Below are positions 1-6,859 of a stretch of DNA of 9,568 nucleotides, piece by piece. The stretch lies in the NCBI GenBank assembly GCA_903903205.1, contig CAIUXU010000160.1, positions 1 to 9,568 of the forward strand. Direction: 5' to 3'. Under the pieces are notes generated by a model, which was not told the origin of the DNA, searched no databases, and worked only from the letters and a program-made list of their open reading frames with translations. Each line of letters begins with the position of its first letter. The first letter of the stretch is position 1. This DNA comes from an uncultured Syntrophobacterales bacterium. GTDB lineage: Bacteria; Desulfobacterota; Syntrophia; Syntrophales; UBA5619. The translations under genes and the position numbers were made by a program.

Positions 1-314
1 AAAAACTCGTCGATCTCCCAGATGAGCCCTTCGAACGGAATCTTGTAGCGTTTTTTCTCGATAATCGGCTTCTCGGCCAGGGCATCGAGCATCGCATTGC
101 AGTCCTCAAGGGGGATCTCGTATTCGTACTCGCTCCGGGTGGCGCCCACTGTCACTCCCTTGATCGTCAGAAATGCCTTGGTATCAATTGTCCGGATCCG
201 GACAGTCCTCTCTTTGGCGCTGTTGAGGTATCCCTGGCGATAGGCTGTCCCTTGGGCCAGCGACTTCCATGCATCAGTCCCAACAAGAAATTTCCTTTCG
301 ATTTCTTTCCCCAT
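1..314 (-). CDS. CYTH-domain inorganic triphosphatase-like protein (3' end cut by window)
   Basis: This is the N-terminal 104 residues of a CYTH (triphosphate tunnel metalloenzyme) protein; the C-terminus lies left of base 1. It starts MGKEIERKFLV, which contains the family ExExK signature (E4, E6, K8). Further charged residues expected to line the tunnel follow: R39 and R41 in VRIR, K52, the E62/E64/E66 cluster, K87-K88-R89, and E100/D102. Small single-domain members of about 150-160 residues (NeuTTM-like) are usually inorganic tripolyphosphatases. Others are class IV adenylate cyclases or thiamine triphosphatases, so the substrate is not settled by sequence. The ATG at 314 has a good ribosome site (GGAGG at 321-325, 6 bases away). 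It is transcribed away from the LysR gene from a near-consensus promoter. The family call is firm; the exact reaction is inferred. Confidence 0.85.
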   Translation of the reverse strand, partial: MGKEIERKFLVGTDAWKSLAQGTAYRQGYLNSAKERTVRIRTIDTKAFLTIKGVTVGATRSEYEYEIPLEDCNAMLDALAEKPIIEKKRYKIPFEGLIWEIDEF

Positions 315-341
315 GATTGGCCTCCATTCAATTTTGTGGTG

Positions 342-370
342 TTATAAGAATGATTTTGATATAATGTCAA
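342..370 (-). promoter_or_regulatory. Near-consensus sigma-70 promoter of the CYTH gene
   Basis: Reading the minus strand, a perfect -35 box TTGACA (365-370) is followed after exactly 17 bases by a -10 box TTATAA (342-347). This predicts a transcript start near 335 and a leader of about 20 bases that contains the GGAGG ribosome site. The -35 box shares one base with the -10 box of the opposing lysR promoter, so the two promoters should interfere with each other. Confidence 0.7.
357..365 (+). promoter_or_regulatory. Extended -10 promoter of the lysR-type gene
   Basis: TGATATAAT is an extended -10 element: TG, one base, then the consensus TATAAT at 360-365. No convincing -35 box lies 17 bases upstream, which is usual for extended -10 promoters. 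The predicted start near 372 leaves a leader of about 34 bases. The interrupted dyad TTATA (342-346) / TATAA (360-364) spans both promoters and is a candidate regulator-binding site, although no clean LysR T-N11-A box is evident. Confidence 0.55.
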
Positions 371-405
371 TTAATTACTTTTAATCAGTTCCATAAGGAA
401 TTCTT

Positions 406-1353
406 ATGAACATAGACCAGATCAAGGCATTCCACAAGGTGGCCATCGTGGGCAGTTTCACGAAGGCGGCCCGGGAGCTCTTCCTGACCCAATCGGCGAT
501 CAGCCAGCAGATCCGCGCTCTCGAGGATGAGATTGGAGGCAGACTCTTCGATCGCGCCGGGAAGACGGTCCGTCTGACCGGGGAAGGTGAGCTCTTCCTG
601 ACCTATGCGGAGCGGCTCTTCGATCTGCACGAGGAGATCGAGACGCTTTTCGGCAGCCTCCGAACCCTGCGAAAGGGGAAAATAACGGTAGGGGCCACGG
701 CGGTGATCGGGACCTACTTCATGCCCACCGTCATCAGTGCCTATCACCGGCTGTACCCCGGGATCGAAATCGACTTGCGGATGGGAAATTCTGAACAGGT
801 CCTGGAGATGGTCCTGGAGCGCAAAGCGGATCTCAGTATCTCCGGGATGATCAAGAAACAGGCAACGCTCGACGGGGTTTTCCTCCACAGGGAAAGACTT
901 ATTTTCGTCTGCTCCCCCCAAAGCCCCCTGGCCGCACGCACACGCGTCACCCTTGGCGAATTGGATCGGATCCCCTTCATCTGGCGTGAAAAAGGAACGC
1001 AGACTTTAGCGATCGTGAAACGGTGGTTTCAGGAAAATGCCACCGATGATTTTTCCCACCAGACTCTCTCTTTGGCCAACATGGAGGCGGCCAAACGGAT
1101 CGTCGAAGAGGGCTACGGAGTCACAATCATTCCCACCACGGCTGCCCGGAGAGAAATCGCAACCGGTATACTCAAGCATCTGGACGTTGAGAAGTTCGAT
1201 CTCTCTGTGGACTACGGTCTGTTTTATCCGAAAGGCAGAATCTTCAGTCGGGCAGCGCAGGTCTTCCTGGAGACCCTCTGCACCATCGGCATCTTTTCCC
1301 ACGGTGAGAACCTGCGCAACCTTCTGAACGACGATCGCAGAAGCTCGGTCTGA
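406..1353 (+). CDS. LysR-family transcriptional regulator (CysL/CbbR-like)
   Basis: This is a complete 315-residue LysR-type regulator, the usual length for the family. Residues 1-60 form the winged helix-turn-helix, with the hallmark stretch SFTKAARELFLTQSAISQQI followed by LEDEIGGRLFDR. A linker helix covers about 60-90. Residues from about 91 (KITVGATAVIGTYFMP) to 295 form the two-lobed effector-binding domain, including the typical YPGIEIDLRMGNS and VEEGYGVTIIP segments. The ATG at 406 follows AAGGAA (395-400) with 5 bases between. LysR regulators normally autoregulate and control a divergent neighbour, and here the neighbour is the CYTH gene, with overlapping promoters. The sub-family resembles CysL/CbbR-type regulators by eye, but the effector cannot be named from sequence. 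The gene ends 54 bases from the convergent purQ. Confidence 0.93.
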   Translation: MNIDQIKAFHKVAIVGSFTKAARELFLTQSAISQQIRALEDEIGGRLFDRAGKTVRLTGEGELFLTYAERLFDLHEEIETLFGSLRTLRKGKITVGATAVIGTYFMPTVISAYHRLYPGIEIDLRMGNSEQVLEMVLERKADLSISGMIKKQATLDGVFLHRERLIFVCSPQSPLAARTRVTLGELDRIPFIWREKGTQTLAIVKRWFQENATDDFSHQTLSLANMEAAKRIVEEGYGVTIIPTTAARREIATGILKHLDVEKFDLSVDYGLFYPKGRIFSRAAQVFLETLCTIGIFSHGENLRNLLNDDRRSSV

Positions 1354-1407
1354 CCCTCGAATTGTTACCGCTGTGTGGAGGACTACTTTGAGACCTTCGG
1401 AAAAACC

Positions 1408-2229
1408 TTAATTTATCCGGAGGAAGGCGGCGGCGTTCCGGAAGAACGAAAGCCCCATCCCCTCTTCGGGGAGCTCCTCGCGGGTCCAGCGCGGGTGGTT
1501 CGTCCGGTGGAGGTACGCCTCAGGGTGGGGCATGAGGCCGAAGATTCGGCCCGTCTCGTTGCAGATCCCGGCGATACCGTCCACGGCGCCGTTGGGGTTT
1601 GCGGGATAGTCCATCGTTGCTTCCTGGCAGAGGGCGTCGCTGTATTGCAGCGCGATCAGTTTCTGCCGCTTCAGGCGTTCCAACGTGGCGGTGTCCTGCG
1701 GGACAAATTTTCCTTCGCCGTGGCGGACAGGCAGGTAGAGTCCATGAAGCCCCCGCGTGAAAATGCAGGGAGAGTCGGGATCGACGTGGAGGTAAACCCA
1801 GCGGTCCTCGAACCGTCCCGAGTCGTTGAAGACCAGCGTAACGGTCTGCCGGTCATACACGCCGTCCAGGCCGGGGAGCATTCCCAGCTTGACGAGAAGC
1901 TGGAAGCCGTTGCAGATGCCGAGGATCAGCTTTCCCGCCGCGATGAACCGGGCAAACTGATCGTACAGCCTCTCCTGGCCCCCGGCGACGTCTGCATGGA
2001 GGATCCGGTTCGCGCCTGCCTTGGCCGAGCCCAAGTCGTCGCCGTCCAAAAAACCACCGGGCAGGTTCAGAAAGTCATAGTCGTCGAGCCGTTTGGTTCC
2101 GCAGAGGAGCTCGCTGATATGGACGATGTCGACTTGGTCGAAGCCGGCAAGGCGGCAGGCGTGGGCCATCTCCATCTCGCAGTTCGTTCCGTTTCCGGTG
2201 ATCACGATCGCACTGATTTTCTTTTGCAT
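1408..2229 (-). CDS. purQ: Phosphoribosylformylglycinamidine synthase, glutaminase subunit PurQ
   Basis: PurQ is the class I glutamine amidotransferase subunit of FGAM synthase, the fourth step of de novo purine synthesis. It hydrolyses glutamine and channels ammonia to PurL. The 273-residue protein opens with AIVITGNGTNCEMEM. The nucleophile C106 lies in LGICNGFQLL, and the rest of the triad, H235 and E237, lies in LMPHPEAYL. PHPE and NGFQ are PurQ-type rather than those of other amidotransferases. It is longer than the ~227-residue Bacillus form and closer to the C-terminal glutaminase domain of large fused PurL proteins, as expected for the partner of the ~1000-residue PurL upstream. The ATG at 2229 follows AAAGGT (2238-2243) with 8 bases between. 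It starts 23 bases after the purL stop, so the two are almost certainly co-transcribed and translated in balance. No clear terminator follows in the 54-base convergent gap. Confidence 0.95.
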   Translation of the reverse strand: MQKKISAIVITGNGTNCEMEMAHACRLAGFDQVDIVHISELLCGTKRLDDYDFLNLPGGFLDGDDLGSAKAGANRILHADVAGGQERLYDQFARFIAAGKLILGICNGFQLLVKLGMLPGLDGVYDRQTVTLVFNDSGRFEDRWVYLHVDPDSPCIFTRGLHGLYLPVRHGEGKFVPQDTATLERLKRQKLIALQYSDALCQEATMDYPANPNGAVDGIAGICNETGRIFGLMPHPEAYLHRTNHPRWTREELPEEGMGLSFFRNAAAFLRIN

Positions 2230-2252
2230 CTCTTTTTACCTTTATCTTACGC

Positions 2253-5243
2253 TCAGAACGCGAGGGTTTTTTGCCAAGCCGCCTTTAACACGGCGAGTTC
2301 CTCATCGATGATCCGCTTCCCGCCGAGGCCGTCGATCCGCAGAAGATCTTCCGCCGTGACCTGCCCGATCCGGGCGAAGGCGGAGCCCGCGAGGGCGGCT
2401 TCGAAGGCCTCCCGATCGTCCGGACGAATGGTCACGACGAAGCGGCTCTGGGACTCCGAAAACAGGAGGTCGTCGTCTCTTGTTATCCCTTCCGTCGGGA
2501 CGGTTCTAAGATCTACCGTGAGACCGAGCCCCCCGGCAAAGGCCGTTTCCGCAAGCGCCACCCCCAGCCCCCCGTCCGAGCAGTCGTGGCAGGAGGCGAC
2601 AAGACCCGCCTGGATCGCCAGGCTGAGTGCCTGATAAAGCCTCTTCGCTGTTTCCGTGTGAACCTGCGGAACGTCGTTTCCGATTGCGCCATGAAGGGCG
2701 TACCACTCCGATCCGCCGAGTTCCCGATAGGTTTCCCCAAGCACGTAAACGAGATCCCCCGGTTTTTTCACGTCCATCGTGACGGCCTTCCGGACGTCCT
2801 CCATCTTCGCCAGTGTGGAGAAGAGCAGGGTAGGGGGGATCGAGATCCGGGTCTCCCCGATCTGGTAGTCGTTCTTCATGCTGTCCTTCCCCGAGATGCA
2901 GGGGACGCCGTAGGCGGTCGTGATCGCATAGAGGGCCTCGTTCGCCCGGACGAGTTGGGCGAGTTTGTACTCCCCGTCGGGGTTCTTTTCCGAGCGGACC
3001 GGATCGCACCAGCAGAAGTTGTCAAGTCCCGCCATGCGGTCGAGGGAAGCCCCGACGGCGATCGCGTTTCGGACCGCCTCGTCGATCGCACAGGCGGCCA
3101 TGTGGTAGGCGTCAATATCGCTGTAGCGGGGACAGATTCCGTTCGCGACGACGATGCCCTCGAAGGAGTCGAGAAGCGGGCGGATCACAGCCGCATCGCT
3201 CGGGCCGTCATTGACGACGCCCGTCATGGGTTTGACGACGCTCCCTCCCTGCACCTCGTGGTCATACTGGCGGACGACCGACTCCTTGCTGCAGATGTTA
3301 AGCCGGGAGAGCATCTCCTTCAGGGCGCCTCCCAGATCAGCAGGTTCGGGGAAGTCCGGTTCCGGGTGGCGCGGGGGTGTCCAGGCGGCCCGGAGGTTCA
3401 TCTGCGGGAGGCCGTCATGGAGGAAGGCCATCTCCAGATAGACGACCGTCTCCTCTCCGTAGCGAATGTGGAACCAGCCCGAATCAGTATAGCGGCCGAG
3501 CACCGTCGCCTCCACGTCCATCGTCCGGGCAAGGGCGAGGAATTCGTCGATGGTTTCCGGCGCCACGGCGAGGGTCATCCTCTCCTGGGACTCGGAGATG
3601 AGGATTTCCCAGGGGTTCAGCCCCGGGTACTTCAGCGGCGCCTGTTTCAGGTCGAGTTCACAGCCGCCGGAGAGCGTCGCCGTCTCGCCCACGGAGGAGG
3701 AGAGGCCGCCCGCCCCGTTGTCCGTAATTGCCCGGTAAATGCCACGATCCCGGGCGACGAGCAGGAAATCGGTCATCTTTTTCTGGGTGATCGGGTCACC
3801 GATCTGGACCGCTGTGACGGGTGAACCTTCGTGGAGCTCCTCGGAGGAGAAAGTCGCCCCGTGGATCCCATCCTTCCCGATCCGCCCGCCGGTCATCACG
3901 ATCAAATCGCCCGGAAGGATCTCTTTCGTATGGGTCGGTTCCCCGGCAATCCGGGCGGGCATGATTCCTCCCGTCCCGCAGTAAACAAGAGGTTTCCCGA
4001 GATAGCGTTCGTCGAAGACGAGGCAGCCGTTTACGGTCGGGATGCCGCTTTTGTTGCCTCCGTGCTCTACCCCTTCGCGGACCCCCTCGTAGATTCGCCG
4101 CGGATGAAGAATCCGCTTCGGCAGAGGCTTTGCGTAGTCCGGCGGTGCGAAGCAGAAGACGTCCGTATTGAAGATGAGTTTCGCCCCCCGGCCGCAACCG
4201 AACGGGTCCCGGTTCACGCCGACGATGCCGGTCAGCGCACCGCCGTAGGGGTCGAGCGCCGAGGGAGAGTTGTGGGTTTCCACCTTGAAAACGAGGTTCC
4301 AATCGTTGTTGAAGCGGATAATCCCCGCGTTGTCGACGAAAACGGAGAGGCACCAATCGTCCGCGCCCATCTGCTCCCGGATCTCGCGGGTCGATTTTTT
4401 GATGCAGGTGGAGAAAAGGGAGTCGATCTCGCGAACAGCGCCCTCCCCGTCGTGATATGCGATCCGGGCGTTGAAGATCTTGTGCTTGCAGTGTTCGGAC
4501 CAGGTCTGGGCGAGGCACTCGATCTCCGCGTCGGTCATCTGCGGCCCCAGACCGGCCTCCCTTCTGCGGGCGAGAATGGTTTCGTCCTTCAGGTAGTCCC
4601 GAAGAATCCGCATCTCCTCCAAAGTGAGGGCGAGGACGCGCTCCTGGCTGATCCGGACAAGCTCCGCATCGGAAACGGCGAGGTCGATCACCTCCGTCCG
4701 TGGACGGTCTTCTCCGATAACGCGCGGGATGTAAGGTTTCATCCCCGCGTCCGGGTTCCAGTTTTTTCCGTCGATGATGTCATAACGCTGGATCAGGTCG
4801 TTGGCGAGAAGCTCGGAGGCGATCCGTTCCGCATCCATCCGGGTCAGGGTATCCAGGTCGCACCGGTCCCGGATGCCGCTTATTGCATACTGCCGGGACG
4901 TGTAGACACGGACTGTTTTCCCGGCGAGGAGCGTGACGGCCTCGCTGGCGGTTTTCCCGACGTTGTCCGTGACGCCAGGACGAAATCCCACCTCGATGAG
5001 CCAATCGAATCCTTGGGCAAGCTCGTGGTTGATAGCAATTTCCTGGATGATCGGGTCGGAGAGTGGGCCGTTCGCCGCCTTTTCCAGATCCTCAGGTGCG
5101 AGAGGTCCGTCGAGGGTATACACCTCGAGGGTCTTGACAGAATCCACATGGATTCCAAGATGTTCGATGATCCTCTTCTTGATCCTCTCGCCGAGGGCGT
5201 CCCTGATCCCTTTTTTAAACCCGATCTCGATCCGACTTGCCAT
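2253..5243 (-). CDS. purL: Phosphoribosylformylglycinamidine synthase, large synthetase subunit PurL with N-terminal PurS-like region
   Basis: PurL uses ATP and PurQ-derived ammonia to convert FGAR to FGAM in the cytoplasm. From the ATG at 5243 it has 996 residues, between small PurL (~730) and fully fused PurL (~1300). Residues ~5-75 and ~80-125 look like two PurS-type repeats (RIEIGFKKGIRDALGERI; FDWLIEVGFRPGVTDNVG). Next comes the linker motif TWSEHCKHK (~247-255). The two AIR-synthase halves follow: KVETHNSPSALDPYGGA (~320-336), ITDNGAGGLSSSVGET and ISESQERM in the first; MTGVVNDGPSDAA, CISGKDSMK (~782-790) and HDCSDGGLGVALAET (~886-900) in the second. The catalytic-loop motif has HNSP where most PurL proteins have HNHP. 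A TTG at 5273 would add 10 residues, but the ATG precedes the conserved SRIEIGF start and has GGGGT 6 bases upstream, so it is preferred. A short GC-rich stem (5266-5270 with 5278-5282) lies just before the ribosome site. Confidence 0.95.
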   Translation of the reverse strand: MASRIEIGFKKGIRDALGERIKKRIIEHLGIHVDSVKTLEVYTLDGPLAPEDLEKAANGPLSDPIIQEIAINHELAQGFDWLIEVGFRPGVTDNVGKTASEAVTLLAGKTVRVYTSRQYAISGIRDRCDLDTLTRMDAERIASELLANDLIQRYDIIDGKNWNPDAGMKPYIPRVIGEDRPRTEVIDLAVSDAELVRISQERVLALTLEEMRILRDYLKDETILARRREAGLGPQMTDAEIECLAQTWSEHCKHKIFNARIAYHDGEGAVREIDSLFSTCIKKSTREIREQMGADDWCLSVFVDNAGIIRFNNDWNLVFKVETHNSPSALDPYGGALTGIVGVNRDPFGCGRGAKLIFNTDVFCFAPPDYAKPLPKRILHPRRIYEGVREGVEHGGNKSGIPTVNGCLVFDERYLGKPLVYCGTGGIMPARIAGEPTHTKEILPGDLIVMTGGRIGKDGIHGATFSSEELHEGSPVTAVQIGDPITQKKMTDFLLVARDRGIYRAITDNGAGGLSSSVGETATLSGGCELDLKQAPLKYPGLNPWEILISESQERMTLAVAPETIDEFLALARTMDVEATVLGRYTDSGWFHIRYGEETVVYLEMAFLHDGLPQMNLRAAWTPPRHPEPDFPEPADLGGALKEMLSRLNICSKESVVRQYDHEVQGGSVVKPMTGVVNDGPSDAAVIRPLLDSFEGIVVANGICPRYSDIDAYHMAACAIDEAVRNAIAVGASLDRMAGLDNFCWCDPVRSEKNPDGEYKLAQLVRANEALYAITTAYGVPCISGKDSMKNDYQIGETRISIPPTLLFSTLAKMEDVRKAVTMDVKKPGDLVYVLGETYRELGGSEWYALHGAIGNDVPQVHTETAKRLYQALSLAIQAGLVASCHDCSDGGLGVALAETAFAGGLGLTVDLRTVPTEGITRDDDLLFSESQSRFVVTIRPDDREAFEAALAGSAFARIGQVTAEDLLRIDGLGGKRIIDEELAVLKAAWQKTLAF

Positions 5244-5297
5244 CTCTTTACCCCGTTTTCTCACTCCGGCCAATCTTGCCGGCGCCGTCCGTTCATA

Positions 5298-6650
5298 TCA
5301 GCTACTGAGTTTTTTTTCCACGATCTCAGCGATTTCCTGGCAGAAGCGTCCCGTCTCTTCCGGTGTCGGGCCTTCGACCATCACCCGGCACATGTTCTGC
5401 GTTCCCGAATACCGGACCAGCACCCGGCCCTGGCTTCCCAGTCGCCTCTCCACGTCACGGATCGCCGCCATGATCTCTGGCGCTGTTTCGATCTCCGGGC
5501 GCGACTTGACGTCCACGTTGATCAGCATCTGCGGAAAGACTTTCATGATCTTTGCGAGTTCGGACAGGGGTTTACCATCTTTCTTTATTGCTGCGGCCAA
5601 CTGGAGGGCGGTGATGATTCCGTCGCCGGTCGTATGGTGGTGAAGGAAAATCAGATGGCCTGAATCCTCGCCGCCGAGAGAGGCCCCACGGGCCTGCATC
5701 TCCTCGATGACGTAGCGGTCGCCGACCCCGGTCATGACAGAGTCGATTCCAAGGGATTCAAGGGCAAGGCCGAGGCCGATGTTGCTCATGACCGTCCGGA
5801 CGACCAGGTTGTTTGTGAGCGTTCCCTCCTTTTTCATCGAGGCGGCGCAAATCGCGATGATCCGGTCGCCGGTCAGGACGGCGCCCGTCTCATCCACGGC
5901 AATCATGCGATCGCCGTCACCGTCGAAGGCAAATCCGACGTCCGCCTTCGCCTCCAGAACCGTCTTGGCCAGGGTCTCCGTATGCTGGGAGCCGCACTGG
6001 AGGTTGATGTTCTTGCCGTTCGGTTCGTCAAAGAGGGTGGTCACCTCGGCGCCCAGCTCCATGAAGGTCTCCGGAGCAACCCGGTAGGTGGCGCCGTTGG
6101 AACAGTCGAGCACGATCCGCGTTCCCTCCAGGGAGCATTCCTTGGGGAAGGCGTGCTTCAGAAAGACGATGTAGCGCCCCCGGGCGTCCTCCATGCGGTA
6201 GGCCTTGCCCAGTTCGGACGGAGAGGGATGGAGGGTGTGCAGGTTGTTTGCAAAGACAATTTCCTCGATTGCCGACTCCGTCTCATCCGGGAGCTTAAAC
6301 CCCTCGCTTCCAAAGATTTTGATTCCATTGTCTTGGAACGGGTTGTGGGAAGCGGAGATGACGATGCCGGCATCGGCCCTCATGCTGCCGGTCAGAAAAG
6401 CGATCCCGGGCGTGGGAAGGACCCCCACCATGATCGCATGGACCCCCATAGAACAGATCCCGGAAACGAGTGCATTCTCCAGCATATATCCGGAGATCCG
6501 GGTGTCTTTGCCGATGATGATCTTTGGGACATGCCCCTTTTTCTTGAAAAGATGCGCGGTGGCGCGACCGATGTTCATGGCCATTTCGGCCGTCATCGGG
6601 TGTTCGTTCGCCACCCCCCGAATGCCGTCCGTACCGAATAATTTACCCAT
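5298..6650 (-). CDS. glmM: Phosphoglucosamine mutase GlmM
   Basis: GlmM interconverts glucosamine-6-phosphate and glucosamine-1-phosphate, the step before UDP-GlcNAc, and so feeds peptidoglycan and LPS synthesis. The 450-residue length is normal for the family. It begins MGKLFGTDGIRGVANEHPMT, the standard GlmM start. The phosphoserine loop ISASHNPFQDNG places the catalytic serine at S101. The magnesium loop FDGDGDR (242-248) supplies D243, D245 and D247. The sugar-binding loop is GGEDSGH (326-332), and the phosphate-binding loop is VRYSGTQNMCRVMVEG (~412-427). RYSGT instead of RPSGT is, from memory, common in Geobacter-like GlmM, but the following Q in place of E is less usual. The ATG at 6650 follows a strong ribosome site AAGGAG (6655-6660). 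It is the first gene of the glmM-purL-purQ cluster; 54 bases separate its stop from purL. Confidence 0.95.
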   Translation of the reverse strand: MGKLFGTDGIRGVANEHPMTAEMAMNIGRATAHLFKKKGHVPKIIIGKDTRISGYMLENALVSGICSMGVHAIMVGVLPTPGIAFLTGSMRADAGIVISASHNPFQDNGIKIFGSEGFKLPDETESAIEEIVFANNLHTLHPSPSELGKAYRMEDARGRYIVFLKHAFPKECSLEGTRIVLDCSNGATYRVAPETFMELGAEVTTLFDEPNGKNINLQCGSQHTETLAKTVLEAKADVGFAFDGDGDRMIAVDETGAVLTGDRIIAICAASMKKEGTLTNNLVVRTVMSNIGLGLALESLGIDSVMTGVGDRYVIEEMQARGASLGGEDSGHLIFLHHHTTGDGIITALQLAAAIKKDGKPLSELAKIMKVFPQMLINVDVKSRPEIETAPEIMAAIRDVERRLGSQGRVLVRYSGTQNMCRVMVEGPTPEETGRFCQEIAEIVEKKLSS

Positions 6651-6695
6651 CTATCTCCTTTGTCATACAGAGCCCGATTCGGCTGTGCCGTTCGT

Positions 6696-6723
6696 TTGTC
6701 GAAGAAATTCCCCTTGCTATACC
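6696..6723 (+). promoter_or_regulatory. Possible extended -10 promoter for mdh
   Basis: TTGTCG (6696-6701) and TATACC (6718-6723) are 16 bases apart, and the -10 box is preceded by TG and one base (extended -10). A start near 6730 would leave a leader of about 130 bases that contains the hairpin-forming repeats at 6736-6802. TACAAT at 6762-6767 is an alternative -10 box, but it has no good -35 box. Confidence 0.3.
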
Positions 6724-6735
6724 GGGGTGCTTGTG

Positions 6736-6802
6736 CTAGCGTCGCCAACGCTGGAAGCTTATACAATACGTGCAGTTGATTTGCAATCAAAAGCTTCCCA
6801 GG
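6736..6802 (+). repeat. Nested inverted repeats in the glmM-mdh gap
   Basis: Three dyads lie close together. The first pairs 6736-6742 with 6748-6754 (7 pairs including one wobble, 5-base loop). The second pairs GGAAGCTT (6753-6760) with AAGCTTCC (6791-6798), and can extend by two pairs past a bulged C. The third is a palindrome TTGATT-TGC-AATCAA (6776-6790) inside the loop of the second. The first two share bases 6751-6754, so both cannot form fully in one RNA. They could be operators in DNA or alternative structures in an mdh leader. Confidence 0.5.
6763..6790 (-). promoter_or_regulatory. Possible promoter for glmM-purL-purQ
   Basis: On the minus strand, TTGATT (6785-6790) and TATTGT (6763-6768) are separated by 16 bases, with four of six matches in each box. 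A start near 6756 would give a glmM leader of about 105 bases. The -35 box lies in one arm of the palindrome at 6776-6790, which could be an operator. The match is weak and other starts are possible. Confidence 0.25.
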
Positions 6803-6859
6803 CTGTTTCCGGGTGAAGCCCTGGATCAAAAAACGAAAGAAAGAATGAGGAGGAGGACT

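Noticed and set aside
1395..1422. Imperfect hairpin in the convergent gap between lysR and purQ as a shared terminator
   Set aside because: The stem is only 7 pairs with a wobble and a 14-base loop, partly inside purQ, and no T run follows on either strand.
5244..5273. TTG start giving PurL 10 extra residues
   Set aside because: The added residues are not conserved-looking and the TTG lacks a good ribosome site. The ATG at 5243 fits the domain start.
5266..5282. GC-rich stem (CCGGC / GCCGG) before purL as a riboswitch or terminator
   Set aside because: It is only 5 pairs with no T run and resembles no known purine riboswitch. It may slightly affect translation but cannot be called a feature.
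3831..5663. A 610-residue open frame on the plus strand, and similar long plus-strand frames at 1375-2634 and 2586-3824
   Set aside because: They lie opposite purL, purQ and glmM, whose motifs are beyond doubt. Their products have no recognisable domain, and GC-rich genes with biased third positions routinely leave open frames on the other strand.
6736..6750. Sigma-54-like TTGGCGACGCTAGCA on the minus strand upstream of glmM
   Set aside because: The GG and GC elements are 8 bases apart instead of the required 10.
6770..6859. Upstream start giving mdh 30 extra residues
   Set aside because: The extension is not like an MDH N-terminus, and it would place the strong AGGAGGAGG ribosome site inside the gene. 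The ATG at 6860 begins right at the Rossmann strand.
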